DNA of 64,000 nt from Bacteroides intestinalis (GCF_902364365.1 NZ_CABJDN010000009.1:124001-188000); one strand, 5' to 3'. Shown: positions 52,807-61,418, numbered from the stretch's first letter. Numbers and translations are program-made. The notes: generated from the letters alone by a model not told the origin.

Positions 52807-54906
52807 ATGATTACAGCAATTATCGCCGAGAAACCTTCCGTGGCGAAGGATATAGCAAACGTGTTGGGAGTCCGTGAACGTCACGATGGCTACCTCGCAG
52901 GCAACGACTACCTCGTTACCTGGGCGTTCGGCCATCTTGTACAGTTGGCTATGCCGGACGCTTACGGTTACACGGGCTTCCGCCGGGAAAACCTGCCCAT
53001 CATCCCGCAGGAATTTAAGTTCATTCCCCGCCAGATACGGAAAGGCAAGGAGTACAAATCCGATCCCGGCGTACTCAAACAACTAAAGGTGATCCGGGAA
53101 GTTTTCGCCCAGTCTGACCGGATCATCGTAGCGACTGATGCAGGTCGTGAAGGAGAAGGAATATTCCGTTATATTTACAACTACCTCGGTTGCCGCAAGC
53201 CCTTTGACCGTCTGTGGATTTCCTCGCTGACCGACCGTGCCATCCGTGACGGGCTGGATAAACTCAAACCCGGCAGCGATTACGATAACCTCTACCGTGC
53301 CGCCGAAGCCCGTGCCATCGCCGATTGGGAAATTGGATTAAATGCGACGCAGGCACTTTCCATCGCCGCCGGACAGGGAATTTTCTCGCTCGGACGGGTG
53401 CAGACACCCACCTTGATGATGATCTGTTCCCGTTATCTGGAGAACAGGGATTTCACCCCGCAGACCTACTACCAGCTAAAGATCACGGCGGAAAAGGACG
53501 GCACGCCCTTCTCCGCCATCTCCGAACACAAGTACGAAACCCTTCCGGCAGCAACGACCGCCCTTAGTGCCGTTACCGCCACGGGCACGGTCATGGTTGC
53601 CGATGTGCAGCGCAAGGAAGTGAACCAAGAACCGCCGCATCTTTTTGATTTAACCGCTTTGCAGAAAGAAGCCAACAGCAAGCTCGGCTTTTCAGCCGAC
53701 AAAACCCTTTCCATAGCACAATCGCTTTACGAGAAAAAGGTACTTAGCTACCCCCGCACAGGCTCCCGTTTTATCTCGGACGATGTTTTCGACGAAATCC
53801 CGTCCCGCATCGCCCTTTTGGAACAATACCCCGCTTTCTCCGCCTATGCCGCCACCCTGAAAGGGACGGCACTCAACCGCCGCAGCGTGGACGCAGGGAA
53901 AGTCACCGATCATCATGCCCTGATTATCACCGAATGTCTGCCCGGCGAACTGCCGGAGGACGAACGCAAAATTTACGATATGGTTGCCGCCCGCCTGCTC
54001 GAATCCTTCTCCGCCCGTTGCGTAAAGGACGTTACAACGGTTCGTTTCACCGCAGCGGGTAGCGACTTTACCACCAAAGGGACAATTATCAAGTCCGCCG
54101 GATGGCGTGCCGTCCGTGGCGAGAAGGACGAGGAAGAAGAAGCCGCCGCCCTTCCGCCTTTGCAGCCCGGCGAAACCTTCCCCCTGCAATCGGCGGAGAA
54201 CGTGGAGAAACAGACCAAGCCCCGTCCACTGCACACCGAGAGCAGCCTGCTTTCGGCAATGGAGAGTTGCGGCAAGGAGTTGCAGGAAACCGAACTGCGG
54301 GACAGCTTGAAAGACATCGGTATCGGCACGCCCGCCACTCGTGCGTCCATTATCGAAACCCTGTTCTCCCGTGACTACGTGCGCCGGGACAAAAAGAATC
54401 TTGTCCCGACCGAGAAAGGGCTGGCGGTGTACCATACCGTAAAGGGCAAACGCATTGCCGATGTCGAAATGACCGGACAATGGGAAACCGCCCTTGCCCG
54501 CATCGAGACGGGCGGGATGGACGCAGCCACGTTCCGCAAGGGAATCGAAGTCTATACCGCCCAGATCACCGAGGAACTTTTGCAGGTGCAGGTATCGGTT
54601 GCGGACGGTGAACGCATCCCTTGCCCCAAATGCCAGTCCGGGCGCATCCTCTTCTATCCGAAAGTCGCCAAGTGCAGCAACGTCGATTGTGGCGTTACCA
54701 TCTTCCGCAGCAAGGGCGAAAAAGAGCTTACCGACAAACAGATAACCGACCTTGTAACCAAGGGCAAAACATCCCTTATCAAAGGCTTCAGGAACAAGGA
54801 CGGCAAAGCCTTCGATGCGCACGTCACCTTCGACAAGGACTTCCGCACCGTGTACGAGTTCCCGCCCCGCACGGACAAGGCAAAAGGAAAGGGCGGCAGA
54901 CGATGA
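52807..54906 (+). CDS. topB: DNA topoisomerase III (type IA)
   Basis: This 699-aa protein has a Toprim domain (IIAEKPSVAKDIANVLG at the N-terminus; TDAGREGE near residue 115) and the active-site motif SYPRTGSRF with Tyr near 314. A C-terminal zinc-ribbon-like CPKCQSG...CSNVDCG lies near 605-625. It relaxes and decatenates via single-strand breaks. In CTnDOT a related topoisomerase (Exc) belongs to the excision operon; the parallel is inferred. The next gene starts inside its stop codon region (ATGA). Confidence 0.94.
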   Translation: MITAIIAEKPSVAKDIANVLGVRERHDGYLAGNDYLVTWAFGHLVQLAMPDAYGYTGFRRENLPIIPQEFKFIPRQIRKGKEYKSDPGVLKQLKVIREVFAQSDRIIVATDAGREGEGIFRYIYNYLGCRKPFDRLWISSLTDRAIRDGLDKLKPGSDYDNLYRAAEARAIADWEIGLNATQALSIAAGQGIFSLGRVQTPTLMMICSRYLENRDFTPQTYYQLKITAEKDGTPFSAISEHKYETLPAATTALSAVTATGTVMVADVQRKEVNQEPPHLFDLTALQKEANSKLGFSADKTLSIAQSLYEKKVLSYPRTGSRFISDDVFDEIPSRIALLEQYPAFSAYAATLKGTALNRRSVDAGKVTDHHALIITECLPGELPEDERKIYDMVAARLLESFSARCVKDVTTVRFTAAGSDFTTKGTIIKSAGWRAVRGEKDEEEEAAALPPLQPGETFPLQSAENVEKQTKPRPLHTESSLLSAMESCGKELQETELRDSLKDIGIGTPATRASIIETLFSRDYVRRDKKNLVPTEKGLAVYHTVKGKRIADVEMTGQWETALARIETGGMDAATFRKGIEVYTAQITEELLQVQVSVADGERIPCPKCQSGRILFYPKVAKCSNVDCGVTIFRSKGEKELTDKQITDLVTKGKTSLIKGFRNKDGKAFDAHVTFDKDFRTVYEFPPRTDKAKGKGGRR

Positions 54907-55370
54907 ACGGCTGGTTATCCGTGGAAGAAGCCGCCCGTATCTGCGGTACGGACGTGCAGCGCATCACCCTCTGGATGAACGGCAACCACATCGCTTTTGC
55001 CCGTTTCGATAACGTCCTGATGATTGACGGCGCATCCCTTTTCGCCCTTTTCGAGCGTAACCGGGTAGATACCATCTATGACGATGTACAGCAGAAGAAA
55101 AAGAGGGGCAGACCGGGCAAGCACAGTGAGTTGCTGAATACCCCGTTGGATAGGCTCGGCTTCTCGCAGCGTGTCGTCAAGGCTTGTCGGGAACTTAGCA
55201 TTTTCACAACTGAACATTTGCTGATCCACCTGAAAAGGTATCGCCTTTCCCGGCTGTACTGTGTCCGTAACTTCGGTAGTCAGTCCGGCACTGAAATTCT
55301 CCGTTGGCTGCACCGTAACGAACTCATAGACGACGGCGGATCACGGGATTTCCGGGTATTATACCCTTAA
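54903..55370 (+). CDS. HTH protein fused to an RNA polymerase alpha-CTD-like domain
   Basis: The 155-aa product from ATG 54903 has an excisionase-type HTH (about residues 1-55, WLSVEEAARICGTDVQRITLWM). A basic linker KKKRGRPGK is followed by a C-terminal domain (about 78-145) resembling the RNA polymerase alpha C-terminal domain: NTPLDRLGFSQRVVKACREL, then LSRLYCVRNFGSQSGTEIL. The alpha-CTD fold binds DNA and activators. It is translationally coupled to topB (4-bp overlap). Confidence 0.7.
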   Translation: MNGWLSVEEAARICGTDVQRITLWMNGNHIAFARFDNVLMIDGASLFALFERNRVDTIYDDVQQKKKRGRPGKHSELLNTPLDRLGFSQRVVKACRELSIFTTEHLLIHLKRYRLSRLYCVRNFGSQSGTEILRWLHRNELIDDGGSRDFRVLYP

Positions 55371-55385
55371 TCCCATAATAATTAG

Positions 55386-55393
55386 TACCTTTG
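55386..55393 (+). promoter_or_regulatory. Bacteroides -7 box for the DUF1016 gene
   Basis: TACCTTTG followed by C. It lies 109 bp upstream of ATG 55503 and 5 bp before a long hairpin, so the mRNA would begin close to that hairpin. Confidence 0.65.
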
Positions 55394-55398
55394 CCAGT

Positions 55399-55440
55399 CG
55401 GTCACTCCGAAAAGGTTGCTTTGCCTTTTCAGAGTAACCG
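55399..55440 (+). promoter_or_regulatory. Leader hairpin of the DUF1016 gene
   Basis: Bases 55399-55415 pair with 55424-55440. The stem has 15 paired positions with two symmetric single C/A mismatches and an 8-nt loop (TTGCTTTG). It is at the extreme 5' end of the predicted transcript and has no U-tract, so a stability or regulatory element is more likely than a terminator. Confidence 0.65.
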
Positions 55441-55502
55441 GATGGCAGACGTTCAGGGCAGCAATACCCCGAACGCCTTTAATCTCAAATAAAAAGAATA
55501 AA

Positions 55503-56585
55503 ATGGAAATTCAGAACAATATCTTTAGCTATGCAACCTTGCTTAAACAAGTCAAGGCACGTGTAGCACTCGCCCAGAAAAAGGCTATCTACGCAGCCAA
55601 TGAAGAAATGCTTACCATGTATTGGGACATTGGCAAACTGCTATCCGAAAGTCAGAAGCAAATCGGTTGGGGAAACAATGCCCTTGAACAGTTATCCAAC
55701 GACTTGAAGAATGATTATCCGAAGGTAAAAGGCTTTTCACCACGTAATTGCAGGTGCATGATTCAGTTCTATAAAGAATATAATCAAGAACTTACAATTT
55801 GGCAACAACCTGTTGCCAAATTAGAAGTGTCAAATTTAATCCTTCCGGTTAAACAACTAAGCTGGTCACACAATGTTATTCTGATGCAAAAGGTAAAAGA
55901 CCTCAAAGCTCGGTATTGGTATATGATACAGTGCCTTAAAAACGGTTGGGGGCGTAACTTTCTGGTCGAAGCCATCAATCAGGACTACTACAATATTCAC
56001 GGCGCACTGGCAAATAATTTCGATGCCACCCTTCCCGAAATACAAGCCAAGCAGGTGAAAGAAACCTTGAAAGATCCCTATATTTTCGATATGCTGACTT
56101 TTACCGACGAGTACGACGAACGGGACGTGGAATTAGGTTTGATTAAACATATAGAGAAGTTCCTTCTCCAAATGGGGGCAGGTTTCGCTTTCATGGGCAG
56201 GCAGTACCACATCGAAGTTTCGGAAAAGGATTTTTATATCGACATCCTCATGTACAATGCCTTTATGCACCGATATTTAGTTGTGGAGTTGAAGCGGGGG
56301 GAGTTCCAGCCCGAATATATTGGCAAGCTGAATTTTTATTGTTCGGCGGTGGACGATATTCTTTGCCGGGAAGGGGATAACCAGACCATAGGCTTGCTGC
56401 TTTGTCAGAACAAAGACCGTATTATGGCTGAATACGCTTTGCGTGATGTACACAAGCCTATCGGTATTTCAGACTACGAATTAGGCAAGGCATTACCCAA
56501 AGATATTAAATCCGGGTTGCCGTCCATTGAAGAACTGGAGAATAAACTTAGCCGGGAGTTACAGGATAGCGAAGATACGCTTTGA
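55503..56585 (+). CDS. DUF1016 (YhcG-type) PDDEXK nuclease
   Basis: The 360-aa product from ATG 55503 has the DUF1016 N-terminal helical domain (about residues 5-160, with MYWDIGKLLSE). The C-terminal PD-(D/E)xK nuclease domain has FYIDILMYN and VVELKRGEF (Asp, then Glu-x-Lys, near residues 245-265). Homologues (YhcG) are linked to phage defence or DNA repair. It has its own promoter and a structured leader. Three hairpins follow its stop. Confidence 0.85.
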   Translation: MEIQNNIFSYATLLKQVKARVALAQKKAIYAANEEMLTMYWDIGKLLSESQKQIGWGNNALEQLSNDLKNDYPKVKGFSPRNCRCMIQFYKEYNQELTIWQQPVAKLEVSNLILPVKQLSWSHNVILMQKVKDLKARYWYMIQCLKNGWGRNFLVEAINQDYYNIHGALANNFDATLPEIQAKQVKETLKDPYIFDMLTFTDEYDERDVELGLIKHIEKFLLQMGAGFAFMGRQYHIEVSEKDFYIDILMYNAFMHRYLVVELKRGEFQPEYIGKLNFYCSAVDDILCREGDNQTIGLLLCQNKDRIMAEYALRDVHKPIGISDYELGKALPKDIKSGLPSIEELENKLSRELQDSEDTL

Positions 56586-56678
56586 ATTTAGGCATCACTG
56601 TTGCCTAAATTCAACAAGAAAAGTGCGACACTGTTGCACTTTTCTTTGTTATCTCCCATTCATGCGACACTGTCGCAT
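56584..56678. terminator. Three consecutive hairpins sharing a CACTGT apex
   Basis: Hairpin 1 is GAATTTAGGC (56584) with GCCTAAATTC (56603), loop ATCACTGTT. Hairpin 2 is AAGAAAAGTGC (56616) with GCACTTTTCTT (56636), loop GACACTGTT, then T residues. Hairpin 3 is ATGCGACACTGTCGCAT (56662-56678). The stems differ but the apex is conserved. They lie between convergent genes and should terminate both. Confidence 0.78.
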
Positions 56679-56681
56679 AAA

Positions 56682-57167
56682 TTACACCCTTCCGTACACC
56701 GTCCTTACTTTCTCGCCATCCAGCACCCTGCAAGACCGTACCACCCATGCCGCACCGTCACCCGTAATATGCCGCAAAGCCTTTTCTTCACCCCCTGCAA
56801 CCTTCGGCAGCGTAATTACCACGATTTCGTCAGCCAGCCTGCTATTCAGCAACATGGCGGCAATTCCTTCACCGTAAGCGACAATCACACCGTCACCCGC
56901 AGCTTTCATCCGTCCGATTTCCGCCACGGCATCCCCTGTGATGAACCGCACGCTTTCTTTTTCCGTCAGGTTACAGTCTGCTTGCGCCACGACAAAAGTG
57001 TCCTTTTGCGTGATTGGCCAGCCGAGGTGATTCATAAATACGTCTAAATAAGTTTCTTCATCCAAGAGCAGGCAATCGGCTTTCCCGATAGCATCATCCA
57101 CCTGCTTGTCAGCACGGGCAGGGCATCCGTCAATGGACTGGTACACATACAAGGTAATCTGTTTCAT
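56682..57167 (-). CDS. RibD C-terminal/dihydrofolate-reductase-like family protein
   Basis: The 161-aa product from ATG 57167 starts MKQITLYVYQSIDG, the hallmark of the RibD_C/DHFR-like family. It has ADCLLLDEETYLDVF, then VIVAYGEGIAAMLLNSRLADEIVVITLPKV. These are predicted NAD(P)H-dependent reductases of mostly unknown substrate. The frame stays open upstream to 57293, but that stretch contains a predicted terminator and hairpin and I treat it as leader. The promoter is at 57436-57443. Confidence 0.8.
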   Translation of the reverse strand: MKQITLYVYQSIDGCPARADKQVDDAIGKADCLLLDEETYLDVFMNHLGWPITQKDTFVVAQADCNLTEKESVRFITGDAVAEIGRMKAAGDGVIVAYGEGIAAMLLNSRLADEIVVITLPKVAGGEEKALRHITGDGAAWVVRSCRVLDGEKVRTVYGRV

Positions 57168-57435
57168 AACACTTTTCTTTTTATCGGTTATGCCCGCCTT
57201 GCGCCATAAAAAAACAGCGTGAATTACGCTATTCCGGTACGAGGTACTGGCATACCTAAGAAACGAAACAGGCAAGACACGCTGTATGTGCATACAGCAT
57301 GTGCATTGCGCCGTAATCCCGTTTCTTAATGAAAAGTGCCAGTTTTCGTACCGAGACGTTCAGCGAACGTACAATCTATATAATCAAAACCCGCTTGCGT
57401 TCAAGCCGGGCAATGAACTTTCATATTTTCAGTTG
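57168..57435 (-). promoter_or_regulatory. Structured mRNA leader of the RibD-like gene (attenuator-like)
   Basis: On the minus strand the predicted transcript holds, in order: a 7-aa open frame MKVHCPA (57424-57401); a GC-rich hairpin followed by TTTT (about 57408-57383); and a nested inverted repeat (57353-57235) with outer CGGTACGA, middle TAAGAAACG and inner GCTGTATG arms. A 16-aa open frame (57306-57256) starts in its core. Last comes AGCGT/ACGCT with a run of seven T (57230-57207), a clear terminator, 40 bp before the gene. The layout suggests conditional termination. There is no other gene in 57168-57567. Confidence 0.6.
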
Positions 57436-57443
57436 CAAATATA
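57436..57443 (-). promoter_or_regulatory. Bacteroides promoter for the RibD-like gene
   Basis: TATATTTG on the minus strand has a TTTTG (plus-strand CAAAA at 57463-57467) about 19-20 bp upstream, the best -33/-7 pair in the window. Confidence 0.72.
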
Positions 57444-57567
57444 GTGCAAACCTGCCGAACTACAAAAGAATAGCCCCGCCTTATCTCACGACAAAGCAGG
57501 GCAACCGTTCACTCTTCACTTACGCCTAAGTACATGGTGAACGTGGGGTAATGGTCTGTTGATACTC

Positions 57568-57888
57568 TTATCCGCTTGCTTTTCTTTCCGGATTTTTTTT
57601 CTCCGTCACCGCATCGAAACGGTTACGGATGAACTCCTGCACATCTTTCGCACGGTAGAATACCTTCCCGCTGATCGTGAAGTAAGGCAACGCCCCGATA
57701 GCCCGGTATCGCTGCAATGTCCGTATGCCTACTTTCAGCAGCAGGCACAAGTCCTGATTATCCAGCAGTTCCTCACCGTCCAGCAGACTGTTCTTTTTCA
57801 GCACCCGTTCCAGCAGTTTTTCCGTCAGGTCGAACCGCTGCATGATCCGCTGCATCCAGCCTTCAAACTCTTCCCGGTCTGTGTACAT
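57568..57888 (-). CDS. Excisionase-like HTH protein
   Basis: This 106-aa protein has a MerR/Xis-type HTH (about residues 42-92) with LDNQDLCLLLKVGIRTLQRYRAIG and a wing FTISGKVFYRAKDVQEFI. It resembles the Xis2c/Xis2d-type excision proteins of CTnDOT in size and fold. It overlaps the primase gene end by 26 bp. Confidence 0.75.
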   Translation of the reverse strand: MYTDREEFEGWMQRIMQRFDLTEKLLERVLKKNSLLDGEELLDNQDLCLLLKVGIRTLQRYRAIGALPYFTISGKVFYRAKDVQEFIRNRFDAVTEKKNPERKASG

Positions 57889-59950
57889 AACAATCTCCTT
57901 CCTTTTCGATGATTTCCTTCTCCCGCATATAGCGGATATAACCCTTTGCCGTGCGTTCCTTCACTTCCAGCATTTCCTGTATCAGTTCGCACAGTTCGAT
58001 ATAACCGTACTTCTCCTGCCGGGTGAACGCCTCCCGTGCCATTTCCGCCAGTTCCTTTTCCTTGCGCTTCTCTTTCTCCGCACGGGGCTTTTCGCCCACG
58101 TACACAGGCATCCCGGCTTGCTTGTCCCAGCGGAACTGCATCAACGGAATATCCAGTGGGCTGCCGTCCCGCACCTTCAACGCTTTCACCACCGATATTT
58201 CCGGGTTCTCGTCCTTCTCTATCGAGAGGATAGCCGCCGACTTGCGTTGTAACTCGCTGCCCAAGTGTCCCCGGAGCTTCAAGCCGTTCGGTACGAAATG
58301 CACCACGGCGGCGATGCACGTACGGTAAATCCCCGCCAGCCGGTAAATCTCGTCGATCAATGCCACGCTTTCCCCCTCGTCGTTGGCGCAGCGTATCAAA
58401 TCCGCCACCCCGTCGATTACCACCAAATGAATACCCCCGTGCAGATAATGGTACTTGTCCATGCTCTGCATGATAGCGGTCAGCCGTTCGCTTCTTGACA
58501 TTCCCGTCAGGCAATATACATGCAGGAACTCCGGCATTCGTTCCCGTCCGGCACGCCGTAGCAACCGCCCTGTATTCTTGTACAGTTGTTGTTCGCTCTG
58601 TTCCGTATCATAGAGCAGCACCGCACGCCTTTTCCGGTTCGGTTCAACCCGCACGCCCAGCAGGTCGGTATCCGTTTCCTTCTCCTGAATCGCCCCGGCT
58701 ACCAGTGCAGCCGTGTAGTTGCTCTTTCCTGTACCTTCCCCGCCCGTGATGCAGAGTATATTCTCTTCCGTCCCTAATGGCACGTCCCCGGCGGTAATGA
58801 TACTGACCGCCGCCAGTGGCGGGTGGTCGTAGTCGATCTCGCACGATTTCAGTACCGCCATCGTGTCCCCGTACAGGCTGTCCAGCATTTTGAGGAACAG
58901 CTTCACGAACTCTTCCCGTGTCCGTCCCGCCTTGAAGTAGTCCGACACGTCCTTGTCCGTCTTTTCTCCCGTCAGTGGCAGCACCAGCCGTTTTATCCCG
59001 TACTCTGTTAGCTGTTGTCGGTGCTTCTCGGAGCTTTCCAGCCCCGTTTTATCCACGTCGTACAGCAGCACGATATGTTTGAAACGGTACACTAACTTGC
59101 GAATAATCTTCGTGGGGATAACCGATGTTTCCGAGTTGAAACAGATGGCGTGGAACCCGTGCACCGCCAGTGTCAGTACGTCCTTTTCCCCGCCCGTCAG
59201 GAACAGCGTGTCGCCTTTGGGCGGCAACTCTTCCAGCCCGAAGCAGTAGTTATCCCCCGTATGCCCGCCATACACGAACCGTACTTCCGATTTCGGGCGG
59301 TACACCTTCACGCCCCATTTCCCCGCATACCCGAACATCGGTTCTGCGGACGTGGACGTGAAGCCGAACGCTTTCCCATCTTTCGTTTCGCTCCGGTACT
59401 CCTTTAGCGACTGCACCCCGTAACGGTTCAGCACCTTTTCCGTGATCCCGTACCCAGCCCAATACTCCAGTTCATTTTCCGTGAATGGCTGCTGCACCGT
59501 CCGGTACGGGCGTGGCTTGTGTTCCGGTTCTGTCGCCCGTTCTTCCGTCCCGTTCGGCTCTACCGTTTCGTTTCCTTCCGCCACGGGAACAACCCGCATG
59601 GCAGCCCGCCGTTCCCGTACCGTTTCCGATGGCACATCCTCACCGATACCCAGACACAGTTCACGGTCTATCGTTTCCAACACCTCCACGAAGTCGGCGG
59701 CGTTCCGGCAATCCAGCCCCTTCACTTTCGCCACGAGAAAGAAACAGTCGCCTGAAAAGTCCCCGTTACCGAAGTCCTTCATCTTGTACGTTCCGCTTCG
59801 GCGGTCATAGTACACGTTGCACGACGCCTTGCTGTCCTCGTACAGCGGGTTCAGGAAATTCCTGCCCACCCGCCATTTCACGGGCAGGTAGTGGCGGAAC
59901 ACGTCCAGCCCGTTACTCGTTCGTGCCAGTATTTCCTCTTTTCTTACCAT
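57863..59950 (-). CDS. Toprim primase with RecA/DnaB-like ATPase domain
   Basis: The 695-aa product from ATG 59950 has an N-terminal primase zinc-binding-like region (about residues 15-100, with FLNPLYEDSKASCNVYYD). A Toprim domain follows (LTGGEKDVLTLAVHG near 253; VLLYDVDKTG near 290), then a P-loop domain (CITGGEGTGKSN near 403; Walker B HLVVIDGVADL). Such primase-helicases support replication of ICEs or phage-like elements after excision. It may replace the missing TraP primase. It overlaps the upstream HTH gene by 38 bp. Confidence 0.82.
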   Translation of the reverse strand: MVRKEEILARTSNGLDVFRHYLPVKWRVGRNFLNPLYEDSKASCNVYYDRRSGTYKMKDFGNGDFSGDCFFLVAKVKGLDCRNAADFVEVLETIDRELCLGIGEDVPSETVRERRAAMRVVPVAEGNETVEPNGTEERATEPEHKPRPYRTVQQPFTENELEYWAGYGITEKVLNRYGVQSLKEYRSETKDGKAFGFTSTSAEPMFGYAGKWGVKVYRPKSEVRFVYGGHTGDNYCFGLEELPPKGDTLFLTGGEKDVLTLAVHGFHAICFNSETSVIPTKIIRKLVYRFKHIVLLYDVDKTGLESSEKHRQQLTEYGIKRLVLPLTGEKTDKDVSDYFKAGRTREEFVKLFLKMLDSLYGDTMAVLKSCEIDYDHPPLAAVSIITAGDVPLGTEENILCITGGEGTGKSNYTAALVAGAIQEKETDTDLLGVRVEPNRKRRAVLLYDTEQSEQQLYKNTGRLLRRAGRERMPEFLHVYCLTGMSRSERLTAIMQSMDKYHYLHGGIHLVVIDGVADLIRCANDEGESVALIDEIYRLAGIYRTCIAAVVHFVPNGLKLRGHLGSELQRKSAAILSIEKDENPEISVVKALKVRDGSPLDIPLMQFRWDKQAGMPVYVGEKPRAEKEKRKEKELAEMAREAFTRQEKYGYIELCELIQEMLEVKERTAKGYIRYMREKEIIEKEGDCYVHRPGRV

Positions 59951-60323
59951 ACAGCTTGTTTTTTCGTTCGTGTAAAGGGTGTTGTTCCGCCATCCGGTCA
60001 ATCAGCGTGTCGGGTGTTTCCCGCATCCAGCGTTCCCGGAACTGCTCCACGTCCGTGCGGCGGTAGCGGATCTTCTTGCCACAGATGGAGAACGGGAGAA
60101 TCCGGTTCGTGCGGTAGCGTTGCAGCGTGCGGGGGCTGATTTCAAGATATTCGCATACCTCCGCATTCTGCATCCACTTGTCCGCTTTCCGGCGGTTCTT
60201 CTCATCCTGTCCCTGTTGTTGTTCCGTCTCCCTTTGCCGGGATTCCTGCACGTATGCCGCTATCCCGTCTATCTTTTCCACGAGGGCGGCAAAGGCTTTG
60301 CTTTCGATTGTTATTACTTCCAT
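59913..60323 (-). CDS. HTH protein of the excision/replication operon
   Basis: This 136-aa protein has an N-terminal helix (about 10-30), a charged linker, and an excisionase-type HTH (about 52-98) with MQNAEVCEYLEISPRTLQRYR and KIRYRRTDVEQF. It is a paralogue of the 106-aa HTH protein (shared SPRTLQRYRTN or IRTLQRYRAI helices). It is the first gene of the operon downstream of rteC, the position of xis2c in CTnDOT. Confidence 0.75.
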   Translation of the reverse strand: MEVITIESKAFAALVEKIDGIAAYVQESRQRETEQQQGQDEKNRRKADKWMQNAEVCEYLEISPRTLQRYRTNRILPFSICGKKIRYRRTDVEQFRERWMRETPDTLIDRMAEQHPLHERKNKLYGKKRGNTGTNE

Positions 60324-60402
60324 AATCTGTTGATATTTAGATTTCTGGTCGCAAATGTCCGGCTATTCGATTGTTTTTCTTTTCACGTCCGTACCACCTT
60401 GC

Positions 60403-60410
60403 CAAAGATT
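60403..60410 (-). promoter_or_regulatory. Candidate -7 box for the HTH-primase-HTH operon
   Basis: AATCTTTG followed by GC on the minus strand differs by one base from TAnnTTTG. It lies just after the rteC terminator. A poor consensus would fit activator-dependent expression. Confidence 0.4.
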
Positions 60411-60422
60411 TTTTCCGGGCAC

Positions 60423-60466
60423 AAAAAAGCCGCCGGGGAGCTTTCTTTCGGCTCGTTCCGGCGGCT
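60423..60466 (-). terminator. Intrinsic terminator after rteC
   Basis: On the minus strand AGCCGCCGG (60466-60458) pairs with CCGGCGGCT (60436-60428), followed by TTTTTTG. Confidence 0.85.
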
Positions 60467-60557
60467 GCAAGCCGCTTCTTCACTGGTTAGGGCTTGATTG
60501 GGCTGTTTTTAGCAGCTTGCTATGAACTTGGTAATCCTGTAACTGGTTTACAACAGG

Positions 60558-61379
60558 TTAGCTGTCCGTTTCGTCCATCCGTTTCAGCAGTTTCTCTATC
60601 ATTTGGTCGAGATACACCGTCCGGCTGTTCTTCCGGTTTCGCATGGCGATAAACGTGTGGTACACGTCGCCCAGATCAATATGGAACGTCCGTTCAAATG
60701 CCGTCACAATGTCGATAATGTCCGCTTTCCCGTTATCCACGCTCCCCACCGCATGGATGCCGTATATCAGTTCCACCGCCGCCGCTTTCTTGTCCGTCCA
60801 GTACAGCTTCTTTCCCGATAACGGCTCGCCGTCCGCAGGCTCACGCATCCGCCTTGTCAGGAAGGCTAACAGCAGTTCCACCGCAATCAGCCGGGCGACC
60901 AACCGGTCATATCCGGTGGATAGCTCCGCTTCCGGCTCGAAGATGAACGTGTCCGTTTCCGGGCTTATCTCCGTCTGTCCCCGTTTGAAGTAGAAGCTGT
61001 CCCGGTACGTAGCCCCGCTACGGTAATACTGGAAAAAGGAAAGGCTGCGTTCAAAGACCGTTTTCAGTTTCTCAATCTCACATTGGTAATAACCAGCGGC
61101 AAGTTCATAGTTGGGTGGGCGGTTACTCTCAATCTGGTATAGCTTGTAGAAGTACAGCAGCCGCCCGAGTATCAGCGGCTTTTGGTACTTAAAAAATCGG
61201 ATTTCCTCTGCGTCATCCTTAAACTTGTGTGACAGTGCGAAGTCTTTCAGTTCAGCCATCTTTTCTTTCAGGAACTTCGTCATTTCACGGCATCCCGGAA
61301 TAATGTTTTCCCCTTCCAGATTGACCGTCCCCGTATATCGGTCAATCTCCTGTAACATTGAATCAAAAAATTTATCCAT
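60558..61379 (-). CDS. rteC: RteC family transcription regulator
   Basis: This 273-aa protein matches RteC in length and in segments such as EIRFFKYQKPLILGRLLYFYKL, SFFQYYRSGATYRD and LTDKKAAAVELIYGIHA (here WTDKKAAAVELIYGIHA). In CTnDOT RteC activates the excision operon. Its place directly before the HTH-primase operon supports the same role here. No RteA/RteB or tetQ is in the window. Confidence 0.9.
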   Translation of the reverse strand: MDKFFDSMLQEIDRYTGTVNLEGENIIPGCREMTKFLKEKMAELKDFALSHKFKDDAEEIRFFKYQKPLILGRLLYFYKLYQIESNRPPNYELAAGYYQCEIEKLKTVFERSLSFFQYYRSGATYRDSFYFKRGQTEISPETDTFIFEPEAELSTGYDRLVARLIAVELLLAFLTRRMREPADGEPLSGKKLYWTDKKAAAVELIYGIHAVGSVDNGKADIIDIVTAFERTFHIDLGDVYHTFIAMRNRKNSRTVYLDQMIEKLLKRMDETDS

Positions 61380-61410
61380 GCAATCCTTTTTAGGTTTCTA
61401 AAAACGGCTG

Positions 61411-61418
61411 CAAAGTTA
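61411..61418 (-). promoter_or_regulatory. Bacteroides -7 box for rteC
   Basis: TAACTTTG followed by C on the minus strand, 31 bp before ATG 61379. Confidence 0.65.

Noticed and set aside
57235..57353. Integron attC site
   Set aside because: The nested inverted repeat recalls attC, but no GTTRRRY/RYYYAAC boxes and no integron integrase are present; a leader RNA fits better.
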